Shown: piece after piece, positions 22,158 to 33,448 of the stretch | Layout of the letters: every line of letters begins with the position of its first letter | Numbering within the stretch: the first letter of the stretch is position 1 | Source: Chenopodium formosanum | Lineage: Eukaryota; Streptophyta; Magnoliopsida; Caryophyllales; Amaranthaceae | Assembly: GCA_024500155.1 (NCBI GenBank) | Contig: CM044858.1 | Location: 34,143,786 to 34,207,785, forward strand | Direction: 5' to 3' | DNA length: 64,000 nucleotides | Program-made: the position numbers and the translations under genes | The notes under the pieces: generated by a model | The model's database searches: none | What the model saw: only the letters and a program-made list of their open reading frames with translations | What the model was told of the DNA's origin: nothing

Positions 22158-25100
22158 TCAAACTCCACCTCGGTTTACAACAAATGGACTTCTCACTTTG
22201 TACTTCTTGTTTGTCCATGTGATTGCTCCAAACAGATCTCCTTTAGCAGAAGAAGAGGGAGAGAATGTAACCTCGTAATTCAATTTCTTGGCATCTGCTG
22301 TAAATTTTAGTTCATTTGGACTGACATTTACCTCCAGCCCTGCAGGTTTATCTATAGTTACAGTATAGGTTGTGGCTTCATCAGTATCAACATTAGTGAC
22401 AGTCCTCTTAACTGTAACAGGTTCTGTCGTAGCGTTCATGGATATAGCTATTGATGGATAGTTCATGTTCGATATCATGTCCTTGCTTGAATTTTTAGGA
22501 CAAGCAAATCCACTAGGAAGTTCAGTTGCAATAAGCTTTATAGCAGAGATATCATATCCATAATAGCACAGAAATTGCAAGTAGTCTGCTGGGTCGGTGT
22601 CATACACCAATCCTGGTTGTATTCCTCCTGTCGGGCTTACCTCCCCTGCCCCATAATCATATGGTGTGGCATCCTCTCCTGTTTGTGTTGTTATTGGCTC
22701 TTTTAAATTGTTGATTTGAATTGCTGTCAATAAGGTAAATCCTTCAGTAAGTATTCACAAAAACATTTTTAATCGCTTCTTCTCATTTTAAGTTCCCATA
22801 ATCAGATTTCAGAATGAGTTTTTCAGATTAGTCCGCATTTAGTTTGAAAATTGAAAAAAATAAGTTATTTTTTATCAAGTATTAGCAATTAGGATATATG
22901 CAAGACTATTTATGGTCATGAACTTCAGATCATTTGCAGTAAGTATAAAATTTTGATGCTTTGATCACTTACCAGTCGTGATTATAGCAGACTTTACAGC
23001 AGCAGGACTCCAGGAAGGATTCTGGGATTTAATGTTGGCAGCAATGCCTGCAACATGAGGGCAAGCCATAGAAGTTCCAGATAGCAAGTTGAATCGAGGA
23101 GGCTCTCTTCCCTCAGGCGTGGTTTCTTTTGATTTGTCATTACCTAACCATGCTGCTAGGATATTTACTCCTGGTGCTGCAATATCAGGCTGCATAATGT
23201 TTGGGATAAAATTTTAGTTAGTTACAAGTAAAACAAAAAATGTTCGTTCTTCAACCAAACAAAAGATGGCCGGTCTTACCTTGAGAAGGTTTTTAAGGCC
23301 TGCTGCAGGACCTCTTGCTGAGAAATAGGCAACTGTTGGTGCTGGCTTAAATGCTGGGATTGTTTTTGTAGCTAAGATTGTTGCAACCGAATTTCTTTAA
23401 CAAAGTATTTGTACAATTAGCTCATATAATACAACATATGAAAGAAAGAAATATACTTGTACATCTTAGTATCTTACTCAGTCGAGTTGATGTATGCAAG
23501 GATCTCTGCACTATCCTTTGAGGTAATGACAGTCATTGGGAAGGTTCCTGAATTACTGGCAACCAACCGCGTTTTATCATTAACTATTATAATTCCTACA
23601 CCGCCACTCTTCTTGACTGCTGTTAGTTTCATTCTGGGGCTATATATACTATTGTCTGCATGCTGACAAAGCACTATTTTTCCTTTTATCATCTCTGCAT
23701 CAATTGAGTTTGGGTAGCAATTCCTGGGAATAATACATAAATATGCTGAATGACATCAAAACACATACGTCCGAAAAGTAAAAAATAAAATAAGGAAACT
23801 CTACTTTGCATCAACTTCAGTTGCAGACTTAGTCTTCGCCGCACTGCCAGATATCAGTGGGTATTTTGGAGACTCTTCAAGCTCAGAGAAGTTAATAGAT
23901 TCACCCTGAAATTTGAATAAGCAAGGAGTTATTTTTGCACAGTTTATGTGTTATAAGAGGAAAAGATTATACTACAAACTAAGCTAATGATAATACCTTG
24001 ATCACTTTGTTGTTGCCTAAGACGATATCAGACTCGAGGTCACGATCTATAGTAGTAGCAGCAACAGTTATGATCCAAGGAGCCACGTTGACAACGGATT
24101 GAGGAGAAGGGCCGTCATTTCCTGCAGAGCAGAGAACGGTGATCCCCTTTTGTACTGCATGGAATGCACCTATAGCAATAGGATCAGTGGAGAAATCAGG
24201 TGCAAATGATGATGATGCTCCAAGTGATAAGGACAGCATATCAACACCATCTGCAATCGCGTCATCAAAAGCAGCCAAGATAGCAGATCCAGGGCATCCA
24301 TCAGGGAAGCAAACACGATACATAGCTATGTGTGATGTTGGAGATCCACCCTTTGCTGCACCGTTAGCTAAGCCATAGTATGAAGCGTTTGCTACTGAGA
24401 CACCTGCTGCTGTTGATGCTACATGTGTGCCGTGGCCTATTTCATCTCTAGGCGACTGCGTTTGTGATTCACTGTCTTCATCTTTATAGTATCTTGCTCC
24501 TATCAATTTTCTACAAATATATACACCTTTTGATTACTTAAGATTACAAATACATGCTGTAATAATGTTCTTGAAAAAACTTTTAACAAATCTGACATAT
24601 AATATACTAGAAAATATATATCATGTATAGTTTCATACATACTTGTTACAATCTGAAGTAGTGAAGTTTTGTCCCACCATACACTTCCCTTTCCATCTTG
24701 AAGGAATCGGATCCATTCCTTCGTCGCCAAAGCTCTCAGACTCTGGCCAGATACCTATACTTAAAAAAAAAATGGTCAGAATCTAGAAAACTAAAATTAA
24801 CTAGAAGAATTTCAATAGAGAATGCAGTACAATAGTACATACAGCTAACTTAGCTTAGTAATTAAAGAAATATACCTGTATCTAAAATCCCAATAATGGT
24901 ATCTGATCCTTTAGAGGCTGACACTGGAACTGCATTAACGCGTGGTTGGGAGTCAATTAACACAGAAGTTTCGTACTCTAAGAAATCCCATGAACGCGTT
25001 GTATGAAGTTGAAGCAGAGGATCTGGAAACACTGAAACAACTCCAGGTTGTTTCCTTATTTGACTAGCCTCTGAGTCTGATAACCGTGCAGCAAATCCTG

Positions 25101-25724
25101 AAAACCCATTCTTGTAGCTGTGTACTAATGCTTTCTTATTCCTACAACAAGAGTTTCACATACATAAATAAATCAATTTTAAGTGCAGTAAAATTGAACT
25201 TATGAATAACTATATGGCTATGTAAAGTACGACAGTACGTAAATGATCTAATATTGTTCATAATAATTGCAACACTTTGACTGATATATAAGTCAATGCA
25301 CAACTTTTACCATTAATATTTGTAATTATGTATTATAAAAAAGTATAAAAGTTCAATATAATGAAATTATATAAAGACTAATCCAAAATTATTTTTTATG
25401 ACAACATATGTTTTTTATATATTGGTAAAAGTTATAGTCAAAATAAGCATATAAAATTATAAATAGTAGTAAAAAAAAGTCAAAGTATTGCAATTATTAC
25501 GAACCAAATGGAGTAGATTAAAACAACATATACATGATTAATGTAGCATACCTTCTTAACAAAGAGCTAAGAAGCATATCATGGCTATTCTTGTAAGCCC
25601 CCATGTACACAATATAAACGTTGCCATTCTGAGGCGCCGTAGTAGCATCACTTTCTTTGTAATGTAGGGAGAAGAAGAACACAAAGTAAAAAAACAGAAA
25701 GGAAAGAGATATATTCGTGATCAT
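22158..25724 (-). CDS. SBT5-type subtilase (secreted serine protease), copy 2
   Basis: Nine exons in gene order: 25724-25552, 25141-24876, 24754-24643, 24510-23997, 23905-23805, 23723-23478, 23394-23280, 23189-22973 and 22723-22158. All have GT-AG sites; total 769 aa with the same phases as copy 1. It has a signal peptide, I9 prodomain (VYIVYMGAYKNSHD) and S8 triad Asp145 (ILDTG), His210 (GHGTHVAS) and Ser549 (SGTSMACPH), with oxyanion Asn315 (SAGNDGP). The C-terminal Fn3-like region contains RTVTNVDTDEATT and ends FVVNRGGV. Intron 1 is enlarged to 410 bp by a MITE, against 75 bp in copy 1. No SKP1-like gene faces it. The acceptor of exon 7 (TTAAAG) is the weakest junction. Probably an active apoplastic protease diverged from copy 1. 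Confidence 0.94.
25259..25516. mobile_element. Stowaway-like MITE in intron 1 of subtilase copy 2
   Basis: AATAATTGCAACACTTTGAC at the left and its near-complement GTCAAAGTATTGCAATTATT at the right form the arms, with a CCAAATGGAG-type end at about 25504-25513. It accounts for most of the extra length of this intron relative to copy 1. Exact ends are uncertain. Confidence 0.65.
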
Positions 25725-25799
25725 TTTCTTACAAACAACGTTTAATTTCTTAAGGTAATATATATGTTTGCACTCATCTCATGCAGCTAATGCATCATA

Positions 25800-26273
25800 T
25801 ATATATATAGTCTAGAGTTGCACTGATGCAGTGAAAGAATTCATGATGATCTGATCATGCCATATACAAAAAGTGCGCATGCGTAAACAGCACCAATACA
25901 AGTATTAACATGAAGTGCGCCATTATATATTTATCATGGTGCTGTATATACATGGTGGGAGGAAATGGTTGAATGAAGATAAGATTATTCATTAAGATTA
26001 AGATAGGATTCAAGTAAATTGAGTAATTAGATATACAATAAATCTTTACTTATATTGCTGCTATAGTATGTAAGGCAAAGCATATTATATAAAATATACA
26101 AGTAAATTTGTGTGCACAAATCAATGCAAGGTGATGAACAAAGGCACCAATGTGCTATAAATTTGTGGATGGGAACTTTCTTATGTAGTTGTTGTAAGTG
26201 GTATTTCAGTGGGAAGAAGAAATTTTATGTATGATTTGAAGGGCCTACTAGCATAAGTTCAAATTGATTTACA
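25800..26273. other. Upstream region of subtilase copy 2
   Basis: The TA-rich stretch at about 25797-25810 could hold the TATA box. Bases 25912-26250 resemble the upstream region of subtilase copy 1. No ORF supported. Confidence 0.5.
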
Positions 26274-26368
26274 TACTACCTCCGGTTCTTATTACTCGCA
26301 ACAAAGAGCTATTATTTGTGAGAAATAAAATATTCCTTTGTTGCGAGTAATAAGAACCGGAGGTAGTA
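26274..26368. mobile_element. Perfect palindromic MITE
   Basis: Arms 26274-26306 and 26336-26368 are 33 bp and perfectly complementary, ending TACTACCTCCGG, around a 29-base loop. The CTACCTCCGGTTCTTATTA end is Stowaway-like with TA borders. Transcription would give a hairpin of miRNA/siRNA precursor size. Confidence 0.9.
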
Positions 26369-27449
26369 TATTTCTTGTCATGCTGGCTCTCCATACCGTG
26401 TCAGATGATCAAAATAAACAAAAAATTTTATCAATGTGCCTCAGCTCCTTTCTCATCTAGATCTCTCCACTCTATTTAAGTAGGTTTTTTTTTTTTTTTT
26501 TGACGGGATATTTAAGTAGGTTGAGATCATGGATATAGTTTTTATTTTAATTTGTTAATGTAATTATTTAATTTTTTTTTTTAAGTATCCAAAAGTAGAA
26601 TAGTACATGTAACATTGTATTTGCAAGAACGAAACACATTTGATTCTACCAAAGCAAAGAAGCAAATTAGTTGGACGCAAAGAAGAAGAAGAAGAAACAG
26701 AAGAAATCAAAAAAAAAAAAAAAGAAATCAAAGCAACTCAAAATATTATATTTAAAAAAAGTAAAGTTGACTTGAAATATCCATAGTAGAGTGTAGAGAG
26801 TGATATAAATGAGATATGAGGTTTTAATGGATTAAGAATATACATTGGTAAATCTAGCTAGAAACTATTACTCCGTACTTAATTATTTTGAATTCATCAG
26901 GGAGAAAAATCAAGGATTAAGTATTTTGGACAATATACTCCTATACGTAGTTTCACTAACAATGTAATTTTTTCGTTATACATGTTTGTCTAACATATCT
27001 AAGAAAATTTGGTACAATGATTCGATGTACTCCTATTTTATTTTTATTTTTATTTTTTTTTTATTACTTTATATTTATAAAGGGCACACTTGTTAAGATA
27101 AGATTTTGATCGTTAATATACTTATTAAAAATGGAGGGAGTATCAGTTTTTTTCAAATTTTACATGTTGGTAATTAGATATATTAAATCAGTAAACATTA
27201 AATAAAAAGTGCTGTGACTTAAAAAAAAATAAAAAAAATTAAAAAAAAAAAGGAAGGAAGAAGAAAAAGTATTAATTGATTAATTTATAAAAATACACTC
27301 CCTATCTAAGTGTGACTCAGTTGGTATGTTACTTTAAACTCATGCACTTCTTATAAGAGAAATAGAATGAGAAGTGGAGTATGACAATATTCTCACTATA
27401 AAAAAACATGTAAATTAGAGGAGCAAACCCATTATCTATGTAACTCCCA
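26369..27449. other. AT-rich repeat-derived spacer
   Basis: Contains a poly(T) micro-insertion (26485-26508), purine-rich runs (26680-26730) and lone Stowaway-type ends such as GGAGGGAGTA at about 27133. No gene seen. Confidence 0.5.
26485..26508 (-). mobile_element. Very short poly(T) insertion with 12-bp target duplication
   Basis: TATTTAAGTAGG occurs at 26473-26484 and again at 26509-26520. Between the copies is only a T run and GACGGGA. This looks like retroposition of little more than a tail. Confidence 0.7.
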
Positions 27450-27867
27450 TCAAGAACTATATTTATACTAAAAGACATACCAGGAAATGATACGTGTTAA
27501 TTTCTGGTGTATCATTAGTATATTTTTTTAATAATTAATTAATAGTTTTTGAAGGAAGTTAATTTTTTTTTTTTAAAAAAAAAAAAATTTTGTTTTTTGT
27601 CAACTATATAAATGAGCAATAATATGTACCATTTTTATGTTGATACAAAATTAATTATGGAATAATAAGGAAATATATAATTTTTTTTAAGATGTTATTT
27701 TGTTGGAATATTTTTTAAGAATATCATTTTGATCAAATATTCATGTTACTTCAATTTTGTTCAAGATATTGAACAACTTTTATATTATTCATGCTATAAA
27801 TAGATTAATTTGTCAAAAAAATATGGATAATAAAAATAATCGTGCATGGCACGGGACCTAACCTAGT
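27450..27867 (+). mobile_element. Non-autonomous Helitron (3' end certain, 5' end tentative)
   Basis: The 3' end has the hairpin CGTGC-ATG-GCACG at 27841-27853, followed after a short spacer by CTAGT at 27863-27867 and then T, the canonical Helitron terminus. A TC start at 27450-27451 (TCAAGAACTATATTTATAC) is a plausible left end, giving about 420 bp. No coding content. Confidence 0.65.
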
Positions 27868-28102
27868 TATCATCTATTAAAGAATATCCGAAGAACATTA
27901 AATTGAATAGTAAGTTATGTTTTTGTCAAAAATGTACAATTTGCGTCGTGCTACAAATTTATGGGCAAAACACAGAGGCTGGATTTGCAAGTTTTTGTGC
28001 TAATTATACTCCCTATAGTCATCCAATATACACCTTTCTTTAGCAACCTTGGATTTAGTGCTCCACTTTCATCCAATGGCAAGGACTTCGTGGGAATTGA
28101 GC

Positions 28103-28215
28103 CAATTCAAGTACATCTATCAATGATGTCTTGACTTATTGGTTAAGATTGATATGAGTGATGTCTTATGTATGATAGGTCTCAGGTTCGATCAAATCAT
28201 CCACCCTCATTTGTA
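28103..28215 (+). mobile_element. Possible tRNA-derived SINE fragment
   Basis: A GTCTTGACTTATTGGTTAAG stretch resembling a pol III A box is followed about 45 bases later by CAGGTTCGATCAAATC, close to a B box. The duplicated copy at 30395-30475 keeps the first but not the second motif. No poly(A) tail or target duplication was found. Confidence 0.35.
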
Positions 28216-28239
28216 ACTTATTGGCCCTTGTTATGACTC

Positions 28240-28395
28240 AGGGTTTATTCATATTTACTGAACTGAACTGAATTCATTGGACCAGAACTGAACTGAATGG
28301 AGCTGAACTGAACTGAACTGAGCTGAAATGAATAATAGAAGGAAATTAGGAGCTGAGTTGAATTGAACTGAAATTAAGTAATATGAACAGGTCCT
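28240..28395. mobile_element. MITE with GAACTGAACT repeats
   Basis: A GGGTTTATTCATATTTACTG left end and a TATGAACAGGTCCT right end form a diverged inverted repeat. The interior is GAACT pentamers. Same family as 13730-13976. Confidence 0.7.
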
Positions 28396-28653
28396 CATTT
28401 GCATTAATTTAATTTGTTTATAAAAAAATTATATAATCAAGTAAAATGAAACGAAAAGAGTATCATATAATCATTATACAATTATGGAGTTATGGAGTAT
28501 AAGGCTAGATTGTAATATCTATAAGGGACTATATGGCATTTAAAAATTATTAAAAATAAAACCCAACTGACTAGCCCATAGGCCATTATTTAGAAAATGG
28601 TTTTATCAAGCTAAAAGCTTGGAAATGTAATAGTTGCACAGCAGTCCAATAGG

Positions 28654-28932
28654 AGGGATACCCAGTCAATTCCCCATATAAACAAAATTTGTTTATCTAG
28701 GGGTATAATTGTCTTTTCAAGTAGCAATGGAGGAGTATATGCGTCTTTTCATGTACTAGTTGAGGGGTACATGTGTAATTTTCTCACCAAACAGTAAAAG
28801 CAAAAGGCAAACAGTAATTGGACAGCTCACCAAAAGTACTGAATAAATGACCCTGCTTTTTCAATATATTTACAAAAATGCCATCAGATTAACAAAAATT
28901 CGTTTATCTGGCAGATTAACTTGTATTTTCCC
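28654..28932. mobile_element. Mutator-like MITE with 10-bp target duplication
   Basis: GTCCAATAGG flanks the element at 28644-28653 and 28933-28942. The paralogous segment at about 30742-30760 has only one CCCAATAGG followed directly by TTAATTA, i.e. the empty site. Ends share ATAAACAAAATTTGTTTAT-like motifs and an ACTTGTATTTTCCC edge with the element at 11208-11424. Confidence 0.82.
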
Positions 28933-29331
28933 GTCCAATAGGTTAATTAGCCCAATAGCATTTAATGGTCTCCTTTGATTCTATTTGATTTTATTAGAGA
29001 CAAGTTAAAGGACGCACGCAATAATAATATAAGCAATGTATCAAGCTTGATTCTCTATTTTTTTTCATAATTTTATCTCCTAAAAAAAATTAGTGGGTAA
29101 TATTAGTGGGTTTTAGAATTGTTGATAAAATAAAATAAAAAATATATATATATATATTACTAAAAAAATGTGTTGATGAATGATGATGTCATGTAGGCCT
29201 AATAATAAATTTGATTTTTTTAAAAAAAAATTAAAAAGAAAAGTTGGCATTTTTTTAAAGCAAGATGGTAGTGTTTTTTTTTTTTTATTTAAAAAGGATG
29301 GTAGGTTTTTTTCTTTTTAATTTTTTTTTTT

Positions 29332-29336
<5 letters not shown>

Positions 29337-29420
<84 letters not shown>
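29337..29420. repeat. (GA)42 microsatellite
   Basis: 84 bases of uninterrupted GA. Confidence 0.98.
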
Positions 29421-29424
<4 letters not shown>

Positions 29425-29566
29425 GGAAAAGTGAAATTTATCACCCAAAACCTCCTTTTATTTTACACAAAGTCTGATGTGTGTGACTATATAGGGATTA
29501 CTTTGCTAGTGTAATGGGGTTACTTGGTCAGTGATAAAGGGGTCATTTCGTCATTGTTATAGAGTT

Positions 29567-29647
29567 AGGCCCCGTTCTTTAGAGCTGCTCTGCTCTGCTG
29601 AAATTTAATCTGCTCTGCTCTGCCCAGAAGCTCAAAAGAACATGGCC
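29567..29647. repeat. Short inverted-end element with TCTGC repeats
   Basis: AGGCCCCGTTCTTT at left and AAAGAACATGGCC at right pair with each other. The interior is CTGCTCTGCTCTG. This resembles the GAACT-type MITEs in design but uses a different pentamer. Confidence 0.45.
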
Positions 29648-29696
29648 TTACTCGGTCAGCATTTTAGGGTTACTCGATTGGTATTACTGGGGTTAC

Positions 29697-29883
29697 TTAG
29701 AGCCTATTCTGATTTACTGAACTGAACTTATTAGAGCTGAACTGAACTAAACTAAACTGAACTGAATTGAACTGTTTGACTATTGATTAGTGATTTTTAA
29801 CTATGGATAATTGATTTTTGATTATGTATTATTATATTTATAAGTGTGTATACAAAAATGCATATTAAAATATTTATGAAAAA

Positions 29884-29938
<55 letters not shown>

Positions 29939-30127
29939 GTTATTATTATTATTATTATCGTTTTTGTAATAAATGCTAAAAAGTATGAAATTTGGCTTAA
30001 ATTATCATTAGCAATATTATTAGACATAAAGATAAACTGAAGTAACTTATTAAAGTTGAACTGAACTGAACTGATTGGAGCTGAACTAAACTGAATTGAA
30101 CTTAAGCTGAAGAGAACTGACCTTAGT
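29697..30127. mobile_element. GAACT-repeat MITE interrupted by a nested AT-rich insert
   Basis: AGCCTATTCTGATTTACTGA at left and GAAGAGAACTGACCTTAG at right carry the family ends. GAACTGAACT runs lie at 29715-29775 and 30056-30122. The middle (about 29775-30050) is unrelated and includes an (AAT)n(ATT)n palindrome at 29882-29958. Confidence 0.6.
29882..29958. repeat. (AAT)n-(ATT)n self-complementary microsatellite
   Basis: A run of AAT triplets switches to ATT triplets near 29909, so the two halves can pair as a hairpin. Confidence 0.9.
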
Positions 30128-30359
30128 CCATGTTATAGGGGTTACTTTAAGTGACCGGCCGCACACAAGACAGGTTATTTATTCACATTATATATATGAT
30201 AAGTCTCAATATTCAATTATTGCTAGACTGGGTTAGCTACTAATTTTGATGTCATGCCATCTTTTTTTTTTTTTTTTTTTGTGTGTAATATATATAAATA
30301 ATATATATTTCTATAAACCATAATTAATGTGAAAATTCATTTTATTGTTAGATTTTTAG

Positions 30360-30860
30360 GGAATCAATTCATTTCAAGTACACCCTCTATCTATCAATGA
30401 TGTCTTGGTCTAATGGTTAATACTGATGTGGGTGATGTCCTATGTATGATTTCAAATCTTCCACCCATATTTGTAACTTATTTGTACTTATGACTCATTC
30501 ACATTAAATAAAATAAAAATTAAAAAACCTATTTAATCAAGTAATATAAAATGAAACAAAAAAAGTATCATATAATCATTATACAATTATGGAGTTTTGG
30601 GGTAAAAGGCTAGATTGTAATATCTATAAGGAACTATAAGGCAATAAATGAAAAAAAAAAAAAGGCTAGCCCATAGCTAGGCTATTGTCTAGAAAATGGT
30701 TTTATAAAGCTAAAAGCTTGTATTATAGGGAACGAAATAGTTGCAATCAGCCCAATAGGTTAATTAAGCCCAATAACATTTGATGGACTCCTTTGATTTT
30801 ATTTATTTATTTATTTATTTTACACATCCTTTGATTCTATTTGATTTCATTAGAGAAAGT
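30360..30860 (+). repeat. Diverged segmental duplicate, copy 2
   Basis: Partner of 28090-28996, without the two MITE insertions. It ends near a second copy of the CCTTTGATTCTATTTGATTT block. Confidence 0.85.
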
Positions 30861-30904
30861 TAAAATGTGCGTGTGAAATGTAAGTAATCTAACAAGCTTG
30901 ATTT

Positions 30905-30990
30905 TGAGAATGAGAGATACCTCAAGTGGTTAGAGCTTTTTGATCGATTTCAGAAGATTTTGGGATCGATTCTCACAGCCAAAAACACAA
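30905..30990 (+). mobile_element. tRNA-derived SINE-like fragment
   Basis: CCTCAAGTGGTTAGAGC resembles a pol III A box and GGGATCGATTCTCAC a B box, about 40 bases apart as in tRNA-derived SINE heads. The body and tail are missing. It runs directly into the GAACTGAA repeat block. Confidence 0.5.
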
Positions 30991-31260
30991 GTATTTTTAC
31001 TGAACTGAACTTAATTTTACTGAACTGAAATTATTTTTACTGAACTGAAATTATTTTTACTGATTTTCTATTATAATTCTTCTTTAAGAAAACTGAATTT
31101 TACTGAACTGAACTTATTTTTACTGACCTGAAATTATTTTTACTGAACTGAACTTATTTTTACTGACCTGAAATTATTTTTACTGAACTGAACTTATTTT
31201 TACTGAACTGAAATTATTTTTACTTAATATTATTTTTTTAAGGTGAAGAGAACAGGGCCT
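30991..31260. repeat. TTTTTACTGAACTGAA tandem block (MITE remnant)
   Basis: About ten units of roughly 20 bp with TTTTTACTGAACTGAA occur, closing with GAACAGGGCCT at 31250-31260, the family terminus. Confidence 0.75.
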
Positions 31261-31699
31261 AACCCAAGCTAAGAAGACATGAATATGCCTTTGGAGAAAA
31301 GTCAAACAAAAGAGAAGAAGAGTTCTCTAACAAGAGCTAAGTTCCCTAACAGGAACTTGAAGACAGCTAGCTGAGGTGTCAACTTTGTTTACGATCGAAG
31401 ACAGAAAGAACTTCGCCTGCGTAAAGCCCAAGTAGTCCACATTTACAGAATCGTGGCACATCAATATTTATTTAGTTAAGATTTTATCTTCTAAATTTAT
31501 TGTTAAATATGTTAAGTAGATATACACATGAAACCTATTAGAAGCATGACAAGTTGCTTGGCAAATCTAATTAAAATAGGAAAAGATAAATAATAAATTT
31601 TAAGAAAAGATTTTCTAATTGTTTTTATTTCTTAAAATCTGTTTAACAAAAAGATATTATTCCTTTTGTTAAATCTTTCTTTATCTTATTTTTCTGTAA

Positions 31700-32377
31700 A
31701 GACTTTCTTTCAAATGATTTACATAAAACCGTGTTTTGAGATTTAGTTAAATAAACTTATTTATGTTTTGTAAAACCCTACTTGCTATACGAGTTCATCT
31801 TGTATAAATAGTAGGGATCTCATTTCATAAGTTTTGTGAGTTATGCGTGAAGAAATCTCATAGCATAATTTGTGTAAGTTTGCCAAGCTTATAACCTTGT
31901 CATGTTGGTTTCAGATTTCGTGCATTGCTTACCTAACATATACTAGGTGTCATATAATTTGTATTCGTTGGGTTATTTGGGTGAGAGTGTGAATTTAACA
32001 TTGCATACAGTGGTGAGGGCTTCTAGTGTGAAGCTATGTATTGTAGTACTTTGGGAGTACAAGAGAATCTAAGTGTGGGACTTAGATTGGGTAGGATAGG
32101 GTTCTACTATGTAGCAAGTTCGATCTGGAACTTGTGAGTAAAGGTTTGTTTATAATAGGTTGTAACTTGGTGTTTGCCCTATTATAGTGAAGTGGGTTTT
32201 GGTGTTGGAAATCCCTTAGAAGGATCGATGTTTTACTTTCAGTTGGGCACTGGAAGGTTTCCTCGTAAAATCCTGTGTGCATTGCAAGTTCCTTTATATT
32301 TTGTTTTATATTCCGCAAAAGTAGTCACTAGGAACTCACATACAATTCACCCCCCCTCTTGTAGTGTTCGTCTCAAC

Positions 32378-32378
<1 letters not shown>
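31700..32378 (+). mobile_element. Copia-type LTR remnant, plus orientation
   Basis: TATAAATA at 31803-31810 is followed by a leader and a U5-like end with CCTCGTAAAATC, TTCCGCAAAA and CAATTCACCCCCCCTCTTG (32343-32361). The same ordered motifs appear in reverse at 34886-36713. No primer-binding site or internal coding region follows; a TAA microsatellite starts immediately. The left boundary is not determined. Confidence 0.55.

Positions 32379-32474
<96 letters not shown>
32377..32474. repeat. (TAA)n microsatellite
   Basis: About 98 bases of TAA triplets directly after the LTR-like end. Confidence 0.97.
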
Positions 32475-32900
32475 CGGCACAACGTTATTCGTGGCACCCT
32501 TGTTGATATTTGTTTTCGGTCTAGGAATTCTGCTCGAAAGGAGGTTAACGTTGGGTTGACTTGAGGGAACGACGGTGTTTTCACCTTTGACACAATCGGG
32601 GTTGTCTGACTTCGTTCCTGGTCGTGTTGTGTCGGCGGCGGCTCAGCGGAAGCGGGACAAATATGGGGCACGTTGCAGGGCTATTGGCTATGATTTTCTT
32701 CCTTTCTCCTTTTCTTCCTTAGGGTAATTAGAGAAGGATGCTATTGCGTTGCTGAAGCGGGTTCAGGCGTTCGCTAAGACTTAGGATATTGGTGCTCGTG
32801 TAGCTTCTCACATCTTCAGTAGGATCGGATTCGCTATGCCTAGAGGGGTGGGGGCCCAGATTGTATCTCGGCTCCCTACCAATTTCTTGTATATTGATTG
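32475..32900 (+). pseudogene. Degenerate retroelement-type coding remnant
   Basis: Short open stretches in shifting frames read LTDFVPGRVVSAAAQRKRDK, then GYDFLPFSFSSLG, ALLKRVQAF and GVGAQIVSRLPTNF. The pattern looks like a repeated plant retroelement protein I recall from reverse-transcriptase annotations, but I cannot name the domain. Several stops and frame changes are present. Confidence 0.35.
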
Positions 32901-32909
32901 AATTTGTAG

Positions 32910-32910
<1 letters not shown>

Positions 32911-32965
<55 letters not shown>
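32911..32965. repeat. (AAT)n microsatellite, second tract
   Basis: About 55 bases of AAT triplets at the other end of the degenerate coding remnant. Confidence 0.95.
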
Positions 32966-32966
<1 letters not shown>

Positions 32967-33176
32967 GTATGTATTCTGGTCTAAACTTTTCCAGTCTATT
33001 TTGAATTAATCTGATCCGGTTTGAATTGTCCTGATCTAATCTTAATAATTATGATCTGAACACAAATCTGAAATAAGTATCTAAAATAAGTTGAAGAGAA
33101 CATGACCTTATTCATATTTTATTATTACTTTTACAAAATTAAAGGAACTTAAGTTTTTCTTTTTATAACCTTTCTA

Positions 33177-33448
33177 CTCTCTCCGTTTTTAAATCCTTGC
33201 TCCACTTTCCTTTTTCGGCTATTTTTAAATACTTGCACCATTTCCTCATTTGGAAAGCTTTTCAATATTTAATTAATTTTTCTCATCAAATGGACCCAAC
33301 AATATTAATTTCTCTCCACTACTTTTAGCTTTTTATAATTTTTTATTCTTCCACCAACCCTACTACCTCCATATTTTATTACTTTCTCCAATTTCTCCTA
33401 AAACTCCGCACATGGAGAAATGGAGCAAGTGTTTAAAAACGGATGGAG
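33177..33448. mobile_element. Stowaway-like MITE, 272 bp
   Basis: TA borders; ends CTCTCTCCGTTTTTAAAT and ATTTAAAAACGG-type complement (TTTAAAAACGGATGGAG). Same family as 52685-52953. Confidence 0.85.

Larger units (their letters stand above)
28090..28996 (+). repeat. Diverged segmental duplicate, copy 1
   Basis: Collinear blocks are shared with 30360-30860: CTATCAATGATGTCTTG, the GTGATGTCTTATGTATGAT-type block, AGTATCATATAATCATTATAC, AGGCTAGATTGTAATATCTA, AGAAAATGGTTTTAT and CAATAGGTTAATTA. This copy carries a CAGTT-type MITE and a Mutator-like MITE that the other copy lacks. Confidence 0.85.

Noticed and set aside
2063..25740. Search for a CRISPR-like or phage-defence system in the tandem repeats
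   Set aside because: The repeats have no unique spacers, and the gene content is clearly plant nuclear.
29797..30040. Ile/Asn-rich open frames on both strands
   Set aside because: Translations of the AAT/ATT microsatellite.
32336..32671. Poly-Leu and poly-Asn open frames
   Set aside because: Translations of the TAA microsatellite.
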